Source of the DNA: Peribacillus frigoritolerans
Lineage (GTDB): Bacteria > Bacillota > Bacilli > Bacillales > DSM-1321
DNA length: 64,000 bases
NCBI GenBank assembly: GCA_030562215.1
Contig: JAUPFL010000001.1
Location: forward strand, 496,001-560,000
Direction: 5' to 3'
Shown piece by piece: positions 9,861-19,736 of this stretch. The notes beneath the pieces are model-generated. The model made no database searches. It saw nothing but the letters and a program-made list of their open reading frames with translations, and had not been told where the DNA came from. The position numbers and the translations under genes were made by a program. Within the stretch, counting starts at the first letter, position 1. Each line of letters opens with the position of its first letter.

Positions 9861-11024
9861 TTATAATGAAGCCCGTAAAATGGCAAGGACATCTTCACGG
9901 TTAAGGACTTTGAATCGTCCAAATTCCCCTCTGCTCATTGCTTTATCAGCCATGACTTCCAATTGTGAGTCATCGATTCCATAATCCGAAAGATTGGTCG
10001 GCGCCCCTAAACTGCTCCAAAATGACCTAAGTCTTTCAATGCCTTCAAGGGCCGCTTCCTCATCCGTTTTACCTTCCGGATCTACATGGAATACACGGAC
10101 TGCAACTTGTTTAAAACGTGCTACATTTTCATGGAGCACATGCTTCATCCAATTTGGGAATAAGATGGCCAATCCTCCTGCATGCGGGATGTCATAAACA
10201 GCTGAAACGGCATGTTCAATGTTATGCGTTGCCCAATCACCGCTGTAACCAACCCCAAGCGACCCATTCAAGGCCAGGTTTCCGGCATACAGGATAGTGG
10301 CCCGATGCTCATAATCCTCCAGGTCTTCCAATAGTTTAGGTGCCGTTTCAATTACCGTCGATAACAGCGATTCACAAAAACGGTCTTGCAGAGGTGCATG
10401 CGTTTCCGGGTGGAAGTACGTTTCGAACACATGTGACATCATATCGACCATTCCGTATACCGTTTGGTCTTTTGGTACTGAAAAAGTATTTTCAGGATCC
10501 AAAATGGAGAATTGCGGGAATACCAATGGACTTCCCCATCCGTATTTCTCTTTCGTTTCCCAGTTTGTTATGACAGATCCGGAATTCGCTTCAGAGCCTG
10601 TTGCAGCTAAGGTCAGTACCGTTCCGAATGGAAGGGCCTCTTCGACTGGGGCCTTCTTAATGACAAGATCCCATGGGTCCCCCTCATATTTAGCACCAGC
10701 AACGATGGCCTTTGTAGCATCTATAACGCTTCCTCCTCCAACCGCAAGGACAAAGTCGATACCATGTTCTTTACAAAGGTCAACACCTTTCCGGACTGTT
10801 GAGATGCGTGGATTCGGTTCAACTCCGGAAAGTTCGTGCACCTCTGCATCGATCTCTTTCAAGGCATTGACCACTTTTCCATATAAGCCATTTTTCTTTA
10901 TGCTTCCTCCACCGTATACAAGTAAAACTTTATCGCCATAGGCGGGAATTTCAGTTTTTAAGCTTTCAAGCTGACCTTTCCCGAAAATTACTTTAGTAGG
11001 ATTTTTATATGTGAAATTCTCCAA
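9861..11024 (-). CDS. yugJ: Iron-containing alcohol dehydrogenase, YugJ-like
   Basis: A group III (iron-dependent) alcohol dehydrogenase of the butanol dehydrogenase type, using NAD(P)H to reduce aldehydes. It shows the nucleotide-binding [15 protein letters not shown], the ATGSE motif, and the metal ligand histidines in DMMSHVFE and [18 protein letters not shown]. The TTG at 11024 is the best start: AAAGGAG precedes it and the protein then begins [15 protein letters not shown] with 387 residues. Single gene with its own terminator. Confidence 0.92.
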   Translation of the reverse strand: MENFTYKNPTKVIFGKGQLESLKTEIPAYGDKVLLVYGGGSIKKNGLYGKVVNALKEIDAEVHELSGVEPNPRISTVRKGVDLCKEHGIDFVLAVGGGSVIDATKAIVAGAKYEGDPWDLVIKKAPVEEALPFGTVLTLAATGSEANSGSVITNWETKEKYGWGSPLVFPQFSILDPENTFSVPKDQTVYGMVDMMSHVFETYFHPETHAPLQDRFCESLLSTVIETAPKLLEDLEDYEHRATILYAGNLALNGSLGVGYSGDWATHNIEHAVSAVYDIPHAGGLAILFPNWMKHVLHENVARFKQVAVRVFHVDPEGKTDEEAALEGIERLRSFWSSLGAPTNLSDYGIDDSQLEVMADKAMSRGEFGRFKVLNREDVLAILRASL

Positions 11025-11227
11025 TGGTATCTCTCCTTTAATGCCACATTGACTCCGTTTTTGAATTATCGACAGAGCCAAGTGCTAGTTTTTCTTTTAT
11101 TCATTATGACCAATGTTCCATTTAAATACAAAATATCCGCCCGGAACTTTAGAGTGGATGTATATTTACATGATGAAAAAGCATGATAAGTAAAGAACTG
11201 ATTTTTTCAAAAAAAGGAGGCTGTACA

Positions 11228-11461
11228 ATGAGTGGAATACAAAGAATTGCACTTGTTCTTACAATAATCGGGGCAATCAACTGGGGATTAATAGGTTTTT
11301 TCCAATTTGACTTGGTAGCTTCGATTTTCGGAGGGCAAGATGCTGGAATGGCCCGTATCGTTTATGGATTGGTTGGAATTGCCGGTCTCATTAATCTTGG
11401 TCTCCTCTTTAAACCAAGTCCTGAAATTTCCAGGGAGCCTGAAACCAAACCGACTCGTTGA
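11228..11461 (+). CDS. yuzA: DUF378 membrane protein, YuzA-like
   Basis: A small two-helix membrane protein (77 residues) of the DUF378 family: MSGIQRIALVLTIIGAINWG followed by a second segment IVYGLVGIAGLINLGLLF. The INWGLIG motif is typical. Function unknown. AAGGAGG lies just before the ATG. It sits between yugJ and yugI as in B. subtilis and is followed by a terminator. Confidence 0.88.
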   Translation: MSGIQRIALVLTIIGAINWGLIGFFQFDLVASIFGGQDAGMARIVYGLVGIAGLINLGLLFKPSPEISREPETKPTR

Positions 11462-11497
11462 GATCTTGACCATGGATAATGTTATGTTCTATAAAAG

Positions 11498-11535
11498 AAA
11501 GCCGGACCATGGATAAACACATGACCCGGCTTTAT
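11498..11535 (+). terminator. Terminator after yuzA
   Basis: AAAGCCGG and CCGGCTTT pair across a 20-base loop, followed by a short T stretch. Confidence 0.65.
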
Positions 11536-11556
11536 TTCATTCATATGCCCCTGGAC

Positions 11557-11590
11557 AAAAAAAACCGGCTGATCGTAGGATCTGCCGGTT
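11557..11590 (-). terminator. Terminator of yugI
   Basis: On the minus strand AACCGGCAGATC and GATCAGCCGGTT pair (stem with a one-base offset), followed by eight T residues. Confidence 0.88.
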
Positions 11591-11598
11591 CTAAAATA

Positions 11599-12003
11599 TT
11601 ATTTTTTGATTAAGTCTTCGCGTTGAGATTGTTCAATCCACTCTTGAAGTTTGTCTTTCAATGTGTTGAAACCTTCAGTAGATTCGATGTGAGATGTCGC
11701 TTTAACAGATGCTTGGCGTTTTTTCGGAGCTTTTTTCGGAGCTTCAGTACGCTCAGGAGCTTCTTCTGTAGCGCGGATCGATAAGCCGATTTTTCCAGCA
11801 GCTGAATCGATGGAAAGAACTTTAACTTTCACTTCATCGCCCACTTTTAAATGTTCGTTGATATCTTTAACGAAGCCGTGAGTGATTTCAGAAATATGAA
11901 CTAAACCTTGAGTTGATTCATCTAGAGCAACAAATGCACCGTATGGTTGAATACCAGTAACTTTACCAGCAACTACCGCACCAATTTCGAATTTTTCAGA
12001 CAT
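11599..12003 (-). CDS. yugI: S1 RNA-binding general stress protein, YugI
   Basis: General stress protein 13: one S1 domain (about residues 6-75, GAVVAGKVTGIQPYGAFVAL then GLVHISEI) followed by a basic linker and a charged tail, 134 residues. S1 domains bind RNA; this protein associates with ribosomes in relatives, although its exact role is unclear. GGAGT upstream of the ATG is the ribosome-binding site. Confidence 0.92.
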   Translation of the reverse strand: MSEKFEIGAVVAGKVTGIQPYGAFVALDESTQGLVHISEITHGFVKDINEHLKVGDEVKVKVLSIDSAAGKIGLSIRATEEAPERTEAPKKAPKKRQASVKATSHIESTEGFNTLKDKLQEWIEQSQREDLIKK

Positions 12004-12346
12004 GGTAACACTCCTATTTTATATATATTTTTTCGTCTTTTCACGCAATAAAAAATTATATCACATAATTGGAAAATAATCAAAGTTAAGTATACCATAC
12101 TTTTTAGGATTTTACTCATTAAAAATGTTTGTTTTTTGGAAATAATAAATATTATAAGATCTTTGTATATAACTTAACCTAAAAATTTGCAAATAACCTC
12201 TATTTCCCTTAAGATATTTACTCATTTTTCTAAAGATTGTAATATTAAACCTATCCAATTCCCCATAATCATAGTAAGATGAGAAAATGTTTTAAAAAAA
12301 TAATATACAGCTAGATAATCTTTACATCTAAAGGAGTTTTTCCATC
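12004..12346. other. Divergent AT-rich intergenic region
   Basis: About 340 AT-rich bases between the divergent yugI and NSS transporter genes. It must hold both promoters; no clear one can be named and no gene is visible. Confidence 0.5.
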
Positions 12347-13689
12347 ATGTCAAAACAAGATCAATGGACTTCAAAACTTGGGTTCATCCTGGCAGCCGCG
12401 GGATCCGCTATTGGATTGGGCGCCATCTGGAAGCTCCCATATATGACTGGGGAAAATGGTGGAGGGGTCTTCTTCCTGCTCTTCATTATATTCACCCTGC
12501 TTATCGGGGCACCGATATTAATAGCGGAATTCACGATTGGCCGCAATGCACAGAAAGATGCCATTAGCGCATATAAAAATATCGCCCCTGGAAAGCCTTG
12601 GGCATTGATTGGATATGGCGGTGTCGTCGCTTCAATCATTCTTCTTTCCTTCTTCAGTGTTGTTGGAGGCTGGATCATCTCCTATTTAGCAAGAAGCTTT
12701 ACAGGTTCCCTCTCAAACTTGACGCAAGAAGAATATGGGAACTTCTTCAATACGATAATCAGTAATCCTTATGAAACGGTCATCGCTCAGTTATTATTCA
12801 TGGTCTTTACCATTTGGGTCGTGCAAGGAGGCGTTTCCAAGGGAATTGAAAAGGCTAATAAATATATGATGCCTTCATTGTTCATACTTTTCATCATTCT
12901 TCTTATCCGATCCTTGACTCTGGATGGAGCGATGGAAGGTGTTAAATTCTTCTTGAAACCGGACTTTTCCGCATTAACAGGGGAAACGATCCTATTGGCA
13001 TTGGGCCAATCCTTCTTTGCACTGAGTGTAGGTGTTTCCGTGATGGTAACCTACGCATCCTATCTAAGTAAAAAGAAGATATTACAAAATCGGCACTTTC
13101 GGTAGTTGGACTGAATATCTTCATTTCCTTGCTGGCAGGTTTGGTCATCTTCCCGGCTGTTTTCGCACTGGGTTTCAGCCCTTCAAGCGGTCCTGGACTG
13201 GTATTTGTCGTGTTGCCTGCAGTCTTCAATGAAATGGCGCTTGGCGGGATCTTCATGTTCATTTTCTTCATATTATTATTATTTGCCACCCTTACGACGG
13301 CATTCTCCATTCTCGAAATCGTCGTTGCAGCCATGATCAAGGGTGATGCCGCAAAACGGAAGAAGGCTTCTTGGATAGCTGGTATCACCGTTTTCCTGAT
13401 TGGGATTCCAAGCGCATTATCCTTTGGGGTGCTTTCGGATGTGAAGATTTTCAATTTATCCATATTCGATTTCGCTGATTATCTGACAAGCAATATCGCG
13501 CTGCCAGTCGGCGCCTTGTTCATATCCCTTTTCATCGGCTATCAAATGAAAAGGCTCGAGGTACAAAAGGAATTCGAAACTGGCGCTGATCCCGGCCGCT
13601 CACTTTTTAAACTTTGGTACTTCCTGATTCGCTACATCGTGCCGATCATGATCATACTCGTTTTCCTTAAGTCAACTAATCTCATTTAA
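12347..13689 (+). CDS. Neurotransmitter:sodium symporter family transporter, one frame break
   Basis: A Na+-coupled NSS family amino acid transporter (YocR/YhdH type), 447 residues after repair. The first helix has [20 protein letters not shown], the unwound Na+ and substrate site of LeuT-like proteins. The frame is lost in the A run at 13070-13074; one more A gives [17 protein letters not shown] joining both halves. A strong ribosome-binding site (AAAGGAG) precedes the ATG. Substrate unknown. This gene and the XRE gene after it break the yug gene order. Confidence 0.88.
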
Positions 13690-13698
13690 CATTCAACG

Positions 13699-13732
13699 TG
13701 CCGTTTCGAGATTTCTCGATGCGGCATTTTTT
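13699..13732 (+). terminator. Terminator after the NSS transporter
   Basis: TGCCG and CGGCA form the base of a stem whose inner part is CGAGA/TCTCG, followed by six T residues. Confidence 0.8.
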
Positions 13733-13828
13733 CACAAAACCTACATATTCCGTTACTTCCCTTAAGTAATAATATGGTAAAATAATTACATAATAAAAAT
13801 ATATTTCCTGAAAAAGGAGTGTCTGACC

Positions 13829-14182
13829 ATGTCAAATATCGCGAAGAATATCCGGCAATACCGAGAAGATAATAACCTCACTCAACAGGAACTGGCTTTG
13901 AAATTACGAATCGGCACGAAGAAAATCGAAAAGTATGAATCGGGTGAATCGGTTCCTGATACACAAACCATTTTACGGCTTTCCACCGTCCTTGACATAC
14001 CGGCTTCAGAATTCCTGAAGGATGCCCAGGCCGGTAACGCCGCTGGTATCGACGAGGAAATAAAAAAATTGATTGAAGAAATCGGAACCAAAAAAGCGGA
14101 GCTCATTCTAAGGACAGCTAAGGACTTTAGCGAAGAACAAATTCTGAAAGTTATGCATACTTTATATAATACACAAGCTTAA
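13829..14182 (+). CDS. XRE-family transcriptional regulator
   Basis: A 117-residue protein with an N-terminal Cro/CI-type helix-turn-helix (about residues 5-60: LTQQELALKLRIGTKKIEKY then DTQTILRLSTVLDIPASEFL). The C-terminal half is charged and helical and probably mediates oligomer formation. Target genes are unknown; it is monocistronic, between terminators. AAAAGGAG precedes the ATG. Confidence 0.85.
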   Translation: MSNIAKNIRQYREDNNLTQQELALKLRIGTKKIEKYESGESVPDTQTILRLSTVLDIPASEFLKDAQAGNAAGIDEEIKKLIEEIGTKKAELILRTAKDFSEEQILKVMHTLYNTQA

Positions 14183-14298
14183 TTTAAAAAATGGGTCGTA
14201 GTATGTGTATTTTTTTCTAGGTACTGGATATACTATGATTAACACTTTCTATGTTAATCCATTAGATTAACTCTTTTTTCTAATTCCCCCTATGGAAA

Positions 14299-14334
14299 GG
14301 GATCCGGCTGCTAAAGGCCGGATCCCTATTTTTT
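14299..14334. terminator. Terminator between the XRE and alaT genes
   Basis: A perfect nine-base stem GGGATCCGG/CCGGATCCC with a T run on the plus side; it may also act for alaT. Confidence 0.9.
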
Positions 14335-14338
14335 GCTT

Positions 14339-15507
14339 TTATTGGCAATGATTCTTCATGAAACGTTCCATTCTTCTAAGCGCCTCTTGAAGCTGTTCCA
14401 TGGAGGATGCATAAGAACAGCGGATATGACCTTCACCGCTTTCCCCGAACACATCTCCCGGTACAACGGCAACAAGTTCTTCCTTCAGAAGTTTTTCAGC
14501 AAATTCCATCGAAGTCATCCCCGTTTTCTCGATTGATGGAAAAGCATAAAAAGCCCCGCCGGGATTATGGCAATCCAGACCCATATCGTTAAATGATTTC
14601 ACGATATAATTTCGTCTTCTCCGGTAACTCCGACGCATTTCTTCCACATCCTGCATTCCGCTCTTTAACGCTTCCAATGCAGCATGCTGCGCAACGGTCG
14701 GCGCGCACATCATCGCATATTGGTGAAGCTTAAGCATCGCTTCGGAAATTTCCTTAGGTGCACAAACGAACCCAAGACGCCACCCAGTCATCGCAAATCC
14801 TTTCGAAAACCCATTGATGACAATTGTCCGCTCAAGCATGCCGTCAACGGCAGCAAAAGAAGTGAATTCCTCATCATAAGCAAGTTCGGCATAGATTTCA
14901 TCGGAAATCACCAGCAAGTCATGCTTTTTAACGATGTCAGCAAGCATCACTAATTCTTCCTGCCCAAGCTGGGTTCCCGTCGGATTATTCGGTGAACAGA
15001 TTAAAACGGCCTTCGTTTTAGGAGTGATCGCCGCTTCGAGTTGTTGGGGAGTCAACTTAAAGTCTTCTTCCTTGGATGTTTGGACCGTGACCGGTATTCC
15101 CCTGCCATGGTCACAAGCGGTGCATAGGCGACGAAACAAGGTTCGACGACAATGACTTCTTCACCTGGATTCAAGATGGTCCTCAGGGCAATATCGAGGG
15201 CCTGGCTTGCTCCGACCGTGACAATGATTTGATCGTCCGGTCTATACGAAACATGGAACTGCTTCTCCATATACCGGCTGATTTCCGACCTTAATTCAAA
15301 TAATCCGGCATTGGCCGTATATGAGGTATATCCTTCCTCCAGGGAGTTGATCGCCGCTTCCCTTACTGCCCATGATGTAACGAAATCCGGTTCACCCACA
15401 CCAAGCGAGACGACCCCTTCCAAATTGGCTGCCAAGTCGAAAAAGCGGCGGATGCCTGATGGTTTAAGCTCTGCAATCGTTTTTGAAACATAACTCGTTT
15501 TAATCAT
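14339..15507 (-). CDS. alaT: Class I aminotransferase AlaT (YugH), one frame break
   Basis: A PLP-dependent aminotransferase; AlaT of B. subtilis makes alanine from pyruvate. It begins MIKTSYVSKTIAELKPSGIR and carries SPNNPTG, SDEIYAEL and the PLP lysine in NGFSKGFAMTGWRLG. The frame is lost in the C run at 15099-15102; one more base joins PLVTMAGG to IPVTVQTSKEE and gives 389 residues. Its start overlaps the end of the Lrp-type regulator gene, so the two form an operon, as alaR-alaT in B. subtilis. Confidence 0.92.
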
Positions 15508-16004
15508 GGTGACACCACTATCCGCTTATCTTCTTCAGTTTGATCAAAAATGGTGCCATCATGCTTGTATTTTTTCATTATGAAGTGAGTCGTCGTAGAA
15601 ATGACGGAATCCAATGTCGAAAGTTTTTCCGAAACAAAGCTTGCCACTTCGTTCATCGAACGTCCTTCGACAATGACTGAAAGATCATAAGCCCCAGACA
15701 TTAAATAAACGGACTCGACTTCTTTGAATTTGTAAATCCTTTTTGCAACATCATCGAAACCGACGCCGCGTTTAGGAGTGACCTTTACATCGATCATCGC
15801 TGTGACACCATGGTATTCATCCACTTTAGCCCAGTTAATGACCGTTAAGTAACGTACAATGACCCGCATATCTTCTAATTTCTTCAACGTTATTTCAATG
15901 TCCGATTCCGATTGATCGGTCATTTTAGCCAAATCCTTCAGATCAATCCGGCTGTTATTTTCAATGATTCTCAAGACTTCCAATTCCTCTTCATTCAAGT
16001 GCAT
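15504..16004 (-). CDS. alaR: Lrp/AsnC family regulator AlaR (YugG)
   Basis: A 166-residue feast/famine regulator: N-terminal winged HTH (residues about 5-60, EELEVLRIIENNSRIDLKDL) and a C-terminal RAM/AsnC effector domain (IDVKVTPKRGVGFDDVAK, SGAYDLSVIVEG). It overlaps alaT by four bases and is its likely activator or repressor, responding to alanine. GGAGG precedes the ATG. Confidence 0.93.
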   Translation of the reverse strand: MHLNEEELEVLRIIENNSRIDLKDLAKMTDQSESDIEITLKKLEDMRVIVRYLTVINWAKVDEYHGVTAMIDVKVTPKRGVGFDDVAKRIYKFKEVESVYLMSGAYDLSVIVEGRSMNEVASFVSEKLSTLDSVISTTTHFIMKKYKHDGTIFDQTEEDKRIVVSP

Positions 16005-16304
16005 TGGAAAACCCTCCTTTTGGAATTCACTAATTTAGCTGTGATGGCTTGGCTGGCAGATAGTCTCACGAATTACCTTATTAGACTTTTTTTAAAACCT
16101 ATACAATATAATTTAATAAGTCCTATGCTGTCAGGATAAACTTACACTATTATATCAAAATTGGTTGGTGACCTGTTATAGTAATTGTGTTTTTTCATCG
16201 TTATTATTACAATTACTGTTATGCAACAGTATTAAAGGACCTTTTTGGAATATTCAGGGTAACATGGTTTTTTATCATTGACCAATAACGGAGGAGGAGC
16301 TTTT

Positions 16305-17147
16305 ATGGAAAGTCATACAATCAAAGGTGTCGAACGGGTAGGTAATATCGAAATCTATTTTGAATATGACCGAATCGATGATTCTCTCCCCACCCTTGTC
16401 CTGCTTCACGGATTTTTGTCATCGAGCTTCAGTTTCCGTAAATTAGTCCCCTATTTAATCAAGGAATACAATGTGATCTCAATAGACCTCCCGCCATTCG
16501 GGCAAAGCGGAAAAGATTATCGATATACATATTCATTCCGAAACATCGCTAAATCCGTCGTTCTATTCTTGGAGGAAAAGCCATCAATAAATTCAGTATC
16601 ATCGGACACTCCATGGGCGGGCAGATTTCCCTGCAGCTCATCAAATCATATCCTGATCTTGTCGACCATGCCATTCTGCTTGCCGGTTCAGGCTATCAGC
16701 CCGGCTATTCGGAAAAAATGAAGATGGTCAGTTACCTGCCTTTCTTTTCATACGGGATAAAACGGTATCTGCAAAAAATCAGGTATCGAAAAGAACTTGA
16801 AAAATGTCGTCCATGACCCGGCCATGATTGACGATGAAATGCGGCAGGGATATCTAGGACCATTCATAAAGAAGCATGATATTTTCCGGGCATTGGGGAG
16901 GATGCTTCGTGATAAGGAAATCGATTTGTTGAAGGAGGACCTTAGTGATATTCATACACCATGCCTGCTTATTTGGGGAAGACATGATCGAGTTGTGCCA
17001 TTGAGTATCGGCGAAAGGCTCCATGAAGACCTGCCTAATTCCGAGCTTGTTGTCATTGAGGATTCCGGGCACCTTCTTCCAGAGGAGAAACCGGAAGAAT
17101 TGTATCAATTAATTAAGAGGTTTATTGGGGTAGCCGCCCCAACGTAA
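16305..17147 (+). CDS. yugF: Alpha/beta hydrolase YugF, two frame breaks
   Basis: An alpha/beta-hydrolase fold enzyme of unknown substrate. It has the oxyanion region LVLLHGFLSSSF, the nucleophile elbow GHSMGG once the frame is repaired, and the catalytic Asp and His regions LIWGRHDRVVP and EDSGHLLPEEKP. There are two breaks: a missing A in the run at 16576-16579, and one A too many at 16773-16778, after which the frame reads SGIEKNLKNVVHDP. The repaired protein has 280 residues, close to YugF. Strong GGAGGAGG before the ATG. It lies divergently from alaR, as in B. subtilis. Confidence 0.9.
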
Positions 17148-17220
17148 ACTCACGAGTTAATCGCACAATCTCACGATTCAACTGCTCATACTATGAGTAT
17201 AGAGCAAAAAAAACAACGTA

Positions 17221-17255
17221 AAAAAAGGTGCCCCTGATTTCCGGGTACACCTTTA
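17221..17255. terminator. Terminator between yugF and yugE
   Basis: AAAGGTGCCC and GGGTACACCTTT pair with small irregularity between convergent genes, with a T stretch after it and an A run before it, so it may act in both directions. Confidence 0.75.
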
Positions 17256-17262
17256 TTCACCT

Positions 17263-17523
17263 TTATATCGAACAGCTGGCATCATTTTTTATGATGAGCA
17301 GCTTTCGTGCAACGTCCAGGCACTTTTCCATCTGAATGGATTCATCGAACGCGAACTCGTAAATGGATTTTATTTTTTCCGCCAGTTCCTCCGGGTCATC
17401 TATATCCCGGATTGCTACGACCGTATCTGCAATTTCCGGCTCATATAGATCCCAACCTATCTCGAAAGGGTCCCATTCTTGCAAAACGGCAACCAACGCT
17501 AAATTCATTTGCTGTGTATCCAT
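17263..17523 (-). CDS. yugE: DUF1871 family protein YugE
   Basis: An 86-residue acidic, probably helical protein of the DUF1871 family, function unknown. Conserved features include QEWDPFEIG and the DPEELAEKIKSIYEFAFDE stretch. Placed between yugF and patB exactly as in B. subtilis. Confidence 0.85.
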   Translation of the reverse strand: MDTQQMNLALVAVLQEWDPFEIGWDLYEPEIADTVVAIRDIDDPEELAEKIKSIYEFAFDESIQMEKCLDVARKLLIIKNDASCSI

Positions 17524-17556
17524 CTAATTATCACCTGCTCAATATTTTCAAAGAAC

Positions 17557-17574
17557 ATGATATCATAGTATCAT
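17557..17574. promoter_or_regulatory. Inverted repeat in the yugE-patB divergent region
   Basis: ATGATA and TATCAT lie six bases apart, and ATGATATCAT at 17557-17566 is itself a perfect ten-base palindrome, in the short space between two divergent genes. It may be an operator; no regulator can be assigned. Confidence 0.3.
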
Positions 17575-17625
17575 AACAACAGGCTTTTCGCGAAGACGAC
17601 AAATTTTTATTCGGTGGTGGATATT

Positions 17626-18801
17626 TTGAACAAGTCAATTTTTGAAGAACAAATCAACAGGGAAAATTCAGGGTCTGCAAAATGGGATAAAAACTTCCTC
17701 ACATCCTTATATGGGCGCGAGGATGTTCTGCCAATGTGGGTTGCCGATATGGACTTCCCATCTCCTGAGGGCATTCAAAAGGCATTGATGGAACGCTTGA
17801 ATCATCCAATTTTCGGCTATACCGTCCCTTCTGAAACGGTTTTCACTGAAATTCAAAGCTGGCTTAAAGACCGGCACTCCTGGCAAATCGATAAGAAGTG
17901 GATTTCATTCAGCTCCGGCGTCGTTTCCGCAATCGGTACAACGATCCAAGCATTCACGAACCCGGGGGATAAAATACTGTTACAATCTCCCGTCTATACC
18001 CCATTTTTTGATATGATCAAAAATAATGACCGGGAAGTGGTCAATAGCCCCCTTATCATAGAAAAGGACCGCTTTGAGATTGATTTCACCGATTTCGAGG
18101 ACAAGCTGAAAAGCGGAGTGAAACTATTCCTTTTTTGCAGTCCGCATAACCCTGGTGGACGCGTTTGGACAAAGGACGAACTCTTACGGATCGGGGATCT
18201 ATGTGAAAAATATGATGTAGTCATCGTCAGTGATGAGATACATGCTGACTTATTCCATACAACATCCAGGCATTATCCGATCGGCTCGCTTTCAGAAAAA
18301 TTAGCGGATATGACCGTTACATTGATGGCGCCAAGCAAAACATTCAATATTGCCGGCCTTCAGGCTTCATTCCTGATCGCCAGTAATGAAAGATTGCAGA
18401 AGCAATTGCAAAAGGCACAAACGAAACTGGCCTTCCATGGTCTTAACATCTTTGCCTTAACAGCAATGGAAGCCGCGTATCGGGAGGGCTTGGAATGGCT
18501 TGAAGACATGATTGGCTACATTGAGGAGAATATAAAAGTGGCAGAGGAATTCATTGCAGCCGAAATTCCTTCACTGCATGTCATGCATCCGGAAGCCTCT
18601 TACCTTTTATGGATTGACTGCCGTGACCTTGGATTGAACGACAAGGAAATTAAGGATCGACTGATCCATAAAGGGAAGCTTGCATTGGAGCCTGGTTCTA
18701 AATACGGACCTGGCGGAGAAGGTTTCGTCCGAATGAATCTCGGTTGTTCACGCAGCGTCCTGATGGAAGGGCTAAACCGTTTGAAATTGGCTTTTTCTTA
18801 A
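17626..18801 (+). CDS. patB: PatB-type cystathionine beta-lyase / aminotransferase
   Basis: A PLP enzyme of the MalY/PatB class that cleaves cystathionine to homocysteine, pyruvate and ammonia. Motifs: VLPMWVADMDFPSP near the start, SPHNPGGRVW, SDEIHADL and the PLP lysine in MAPSKTFNIAGLQ. The TTG at 17626 is placed behind GGTGGTGG; a GTG at 17614 is an alternative that would add four residues. Single gene with a terminator. Confidence 0.9.
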   Translation: MNKSIFEEQINRENSGSAKWDKNFLTSLYGREDVLPMWVADMDFPSPEGIQKALMERLNHPIFGYTVPSETVFTEIQSWLKDRHSWQIDKKWISFSSGVVSAIGTTIQAFTNPGDKILLQSPVYTPFFDMIKNNDREVVNSPLIIEKDRFEIDFTDFEDKLKSGVKLFLFCSPHNPGGRVWTKDELLRIGDLCEKYDVVIVSDEIHADLFHTTSRHYPIGSLSEKLADMTVTLMAPSKTFNIAGLQASFLIASNERLQKQLQKAQTKLAFHGLNIFALTAMEAAYREGLEWLEDMIGYIEENIKVAEEFIAAEIPSLHVMHPEASYLLWIDCRDLGLNDKEIKDRLIHKGKLALEPGSKYGPGGEGFVRMNLGCSRSVLMEGLNRLKLAFS

Positions 18802-18803
18802 AC

Positions 18804-18843
18804 AAAAGAAGAACCAGGCTTAGAATCCTGGTTCTTCTTTTTC
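18804..18843. terminator. Terminator between patB and yteA
   Basis: AAGAAGAACCAGG/CCTGGTTCTTCTT is a perfect stem between convergent genes with T and A runs on both flanks. Confidence 0.92.
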
Positions 18844-19596
18844 AATCTTTTCTTCATCGACATAAGGGTCATGCTCATATCGAGGCAAATCCCCAAACGA
18901 GGTTTGAATATCTTCTTCAAAAAGTTCTTCCTTCAATTCTTCATATTGGGAGTTGGGATAAACCGTTATCTCTTTACCGTATATATCCACACCAACGAAA
19001 TTTTCATAATTTTCGACATACCCGACATTTTCTTCGGACTCGACATACATATCTTCGTAATCGTTTGGCGGATTTATAAAATCGGAAGGCGATTCAGATG
19101 TTCCATAACTGGCAACATCCTGCCAAGAATCTTCCGCATCGTATGCAACCGATTCATGCCGGTCGTCAAAATCAAACCTGCCAAACGGCGGTCCCAACAC
19201 TTCCTCTTCGACCGGCCGATTGCCCGAAGTTTCCTGTGATGGGGTATGCTCGACACAATAAGTCGTTGTAGGGATTGCTTTCAAACGTTCAAGAGGTATT
19301 TCCTTTGAACAAACCTGGCACTTTCCATACTCACCTGACTCGATGGCAGAAAGAGCCCGTTCAATATCCCTTATTTCATCCCGATCATGCTCGGAAAGGG
19401 CCAAATCCTTTTCCCGTTCATATAACTCGGTTCCTTCATCTCCGGGATGATTATCGTAACTCGATAACTCACCAGTCGAATCCTCCAGGCTTCTTCTTAA
19501 ATCGTGGTTGCCTGAATCACTTAATCGCTCTTCCAACTCTTGTTTCGTTTGCTGCAATTGCTGTTGAAATTCTTTTAGCTGCTGATTGGATAGCAT
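18820..19596 (-). CDS. yteA: YteA-type DksA/TraR zinc-finger protein
   Basis: A DksA/TraR C4-type zinc-finger family protein of the YteA group, known from sporulating Bacillus. Residues about 1-75 form a coiled coil (LKEFQQQLQQTKQELEERL), then GEYGKCQVCSKEIPLERLKA carries the first metal cysteine pair; the second half reads YCVEHT, where a histidine stands in for the usual last cysteine. A long acidic, Tyr-rich tail of about 130 residues follows. The ATG at 19596 suits AAAGGATG. Its 3' end lies inside the bidirectional terminator. Confidence 0.8.
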   Translation of the reverse strand: MLSNQQLKEFQQQLQQTKQELEERLSDSGNHDLRRSLEDSTGELSSYDNHPGDEGTELYEREKDLALSEHDRDEIRDIERALSAIESGEYGKCQVCSKEIPLERLKAIPTTTYCVEHTPSQETSGNRPVEEEVLGPPFGRFDFDDRHESVAYDAEDSWQDVASYGTSESPSDFINPPNDYEDMYVESEENVGYVENYENFVGVDIYGKEITVYPNSQYEELKEELFEEDIQTSFGDLPRYEHDPYVDEEKIEKEEPGF

Positions 19597-19736
19597 GTGC
19601 AACATCCTTTCAAAATCGTTCTTCCCTCTAGTATTTCTCTCTTCCCGACATTCTATAAAGGTACTTTTTACCTTAGGAATAATTTAATTCAGATAACAGA
19701 AGCTAACTTAGAAATTAATTTAAGGAGGGCTTCCAT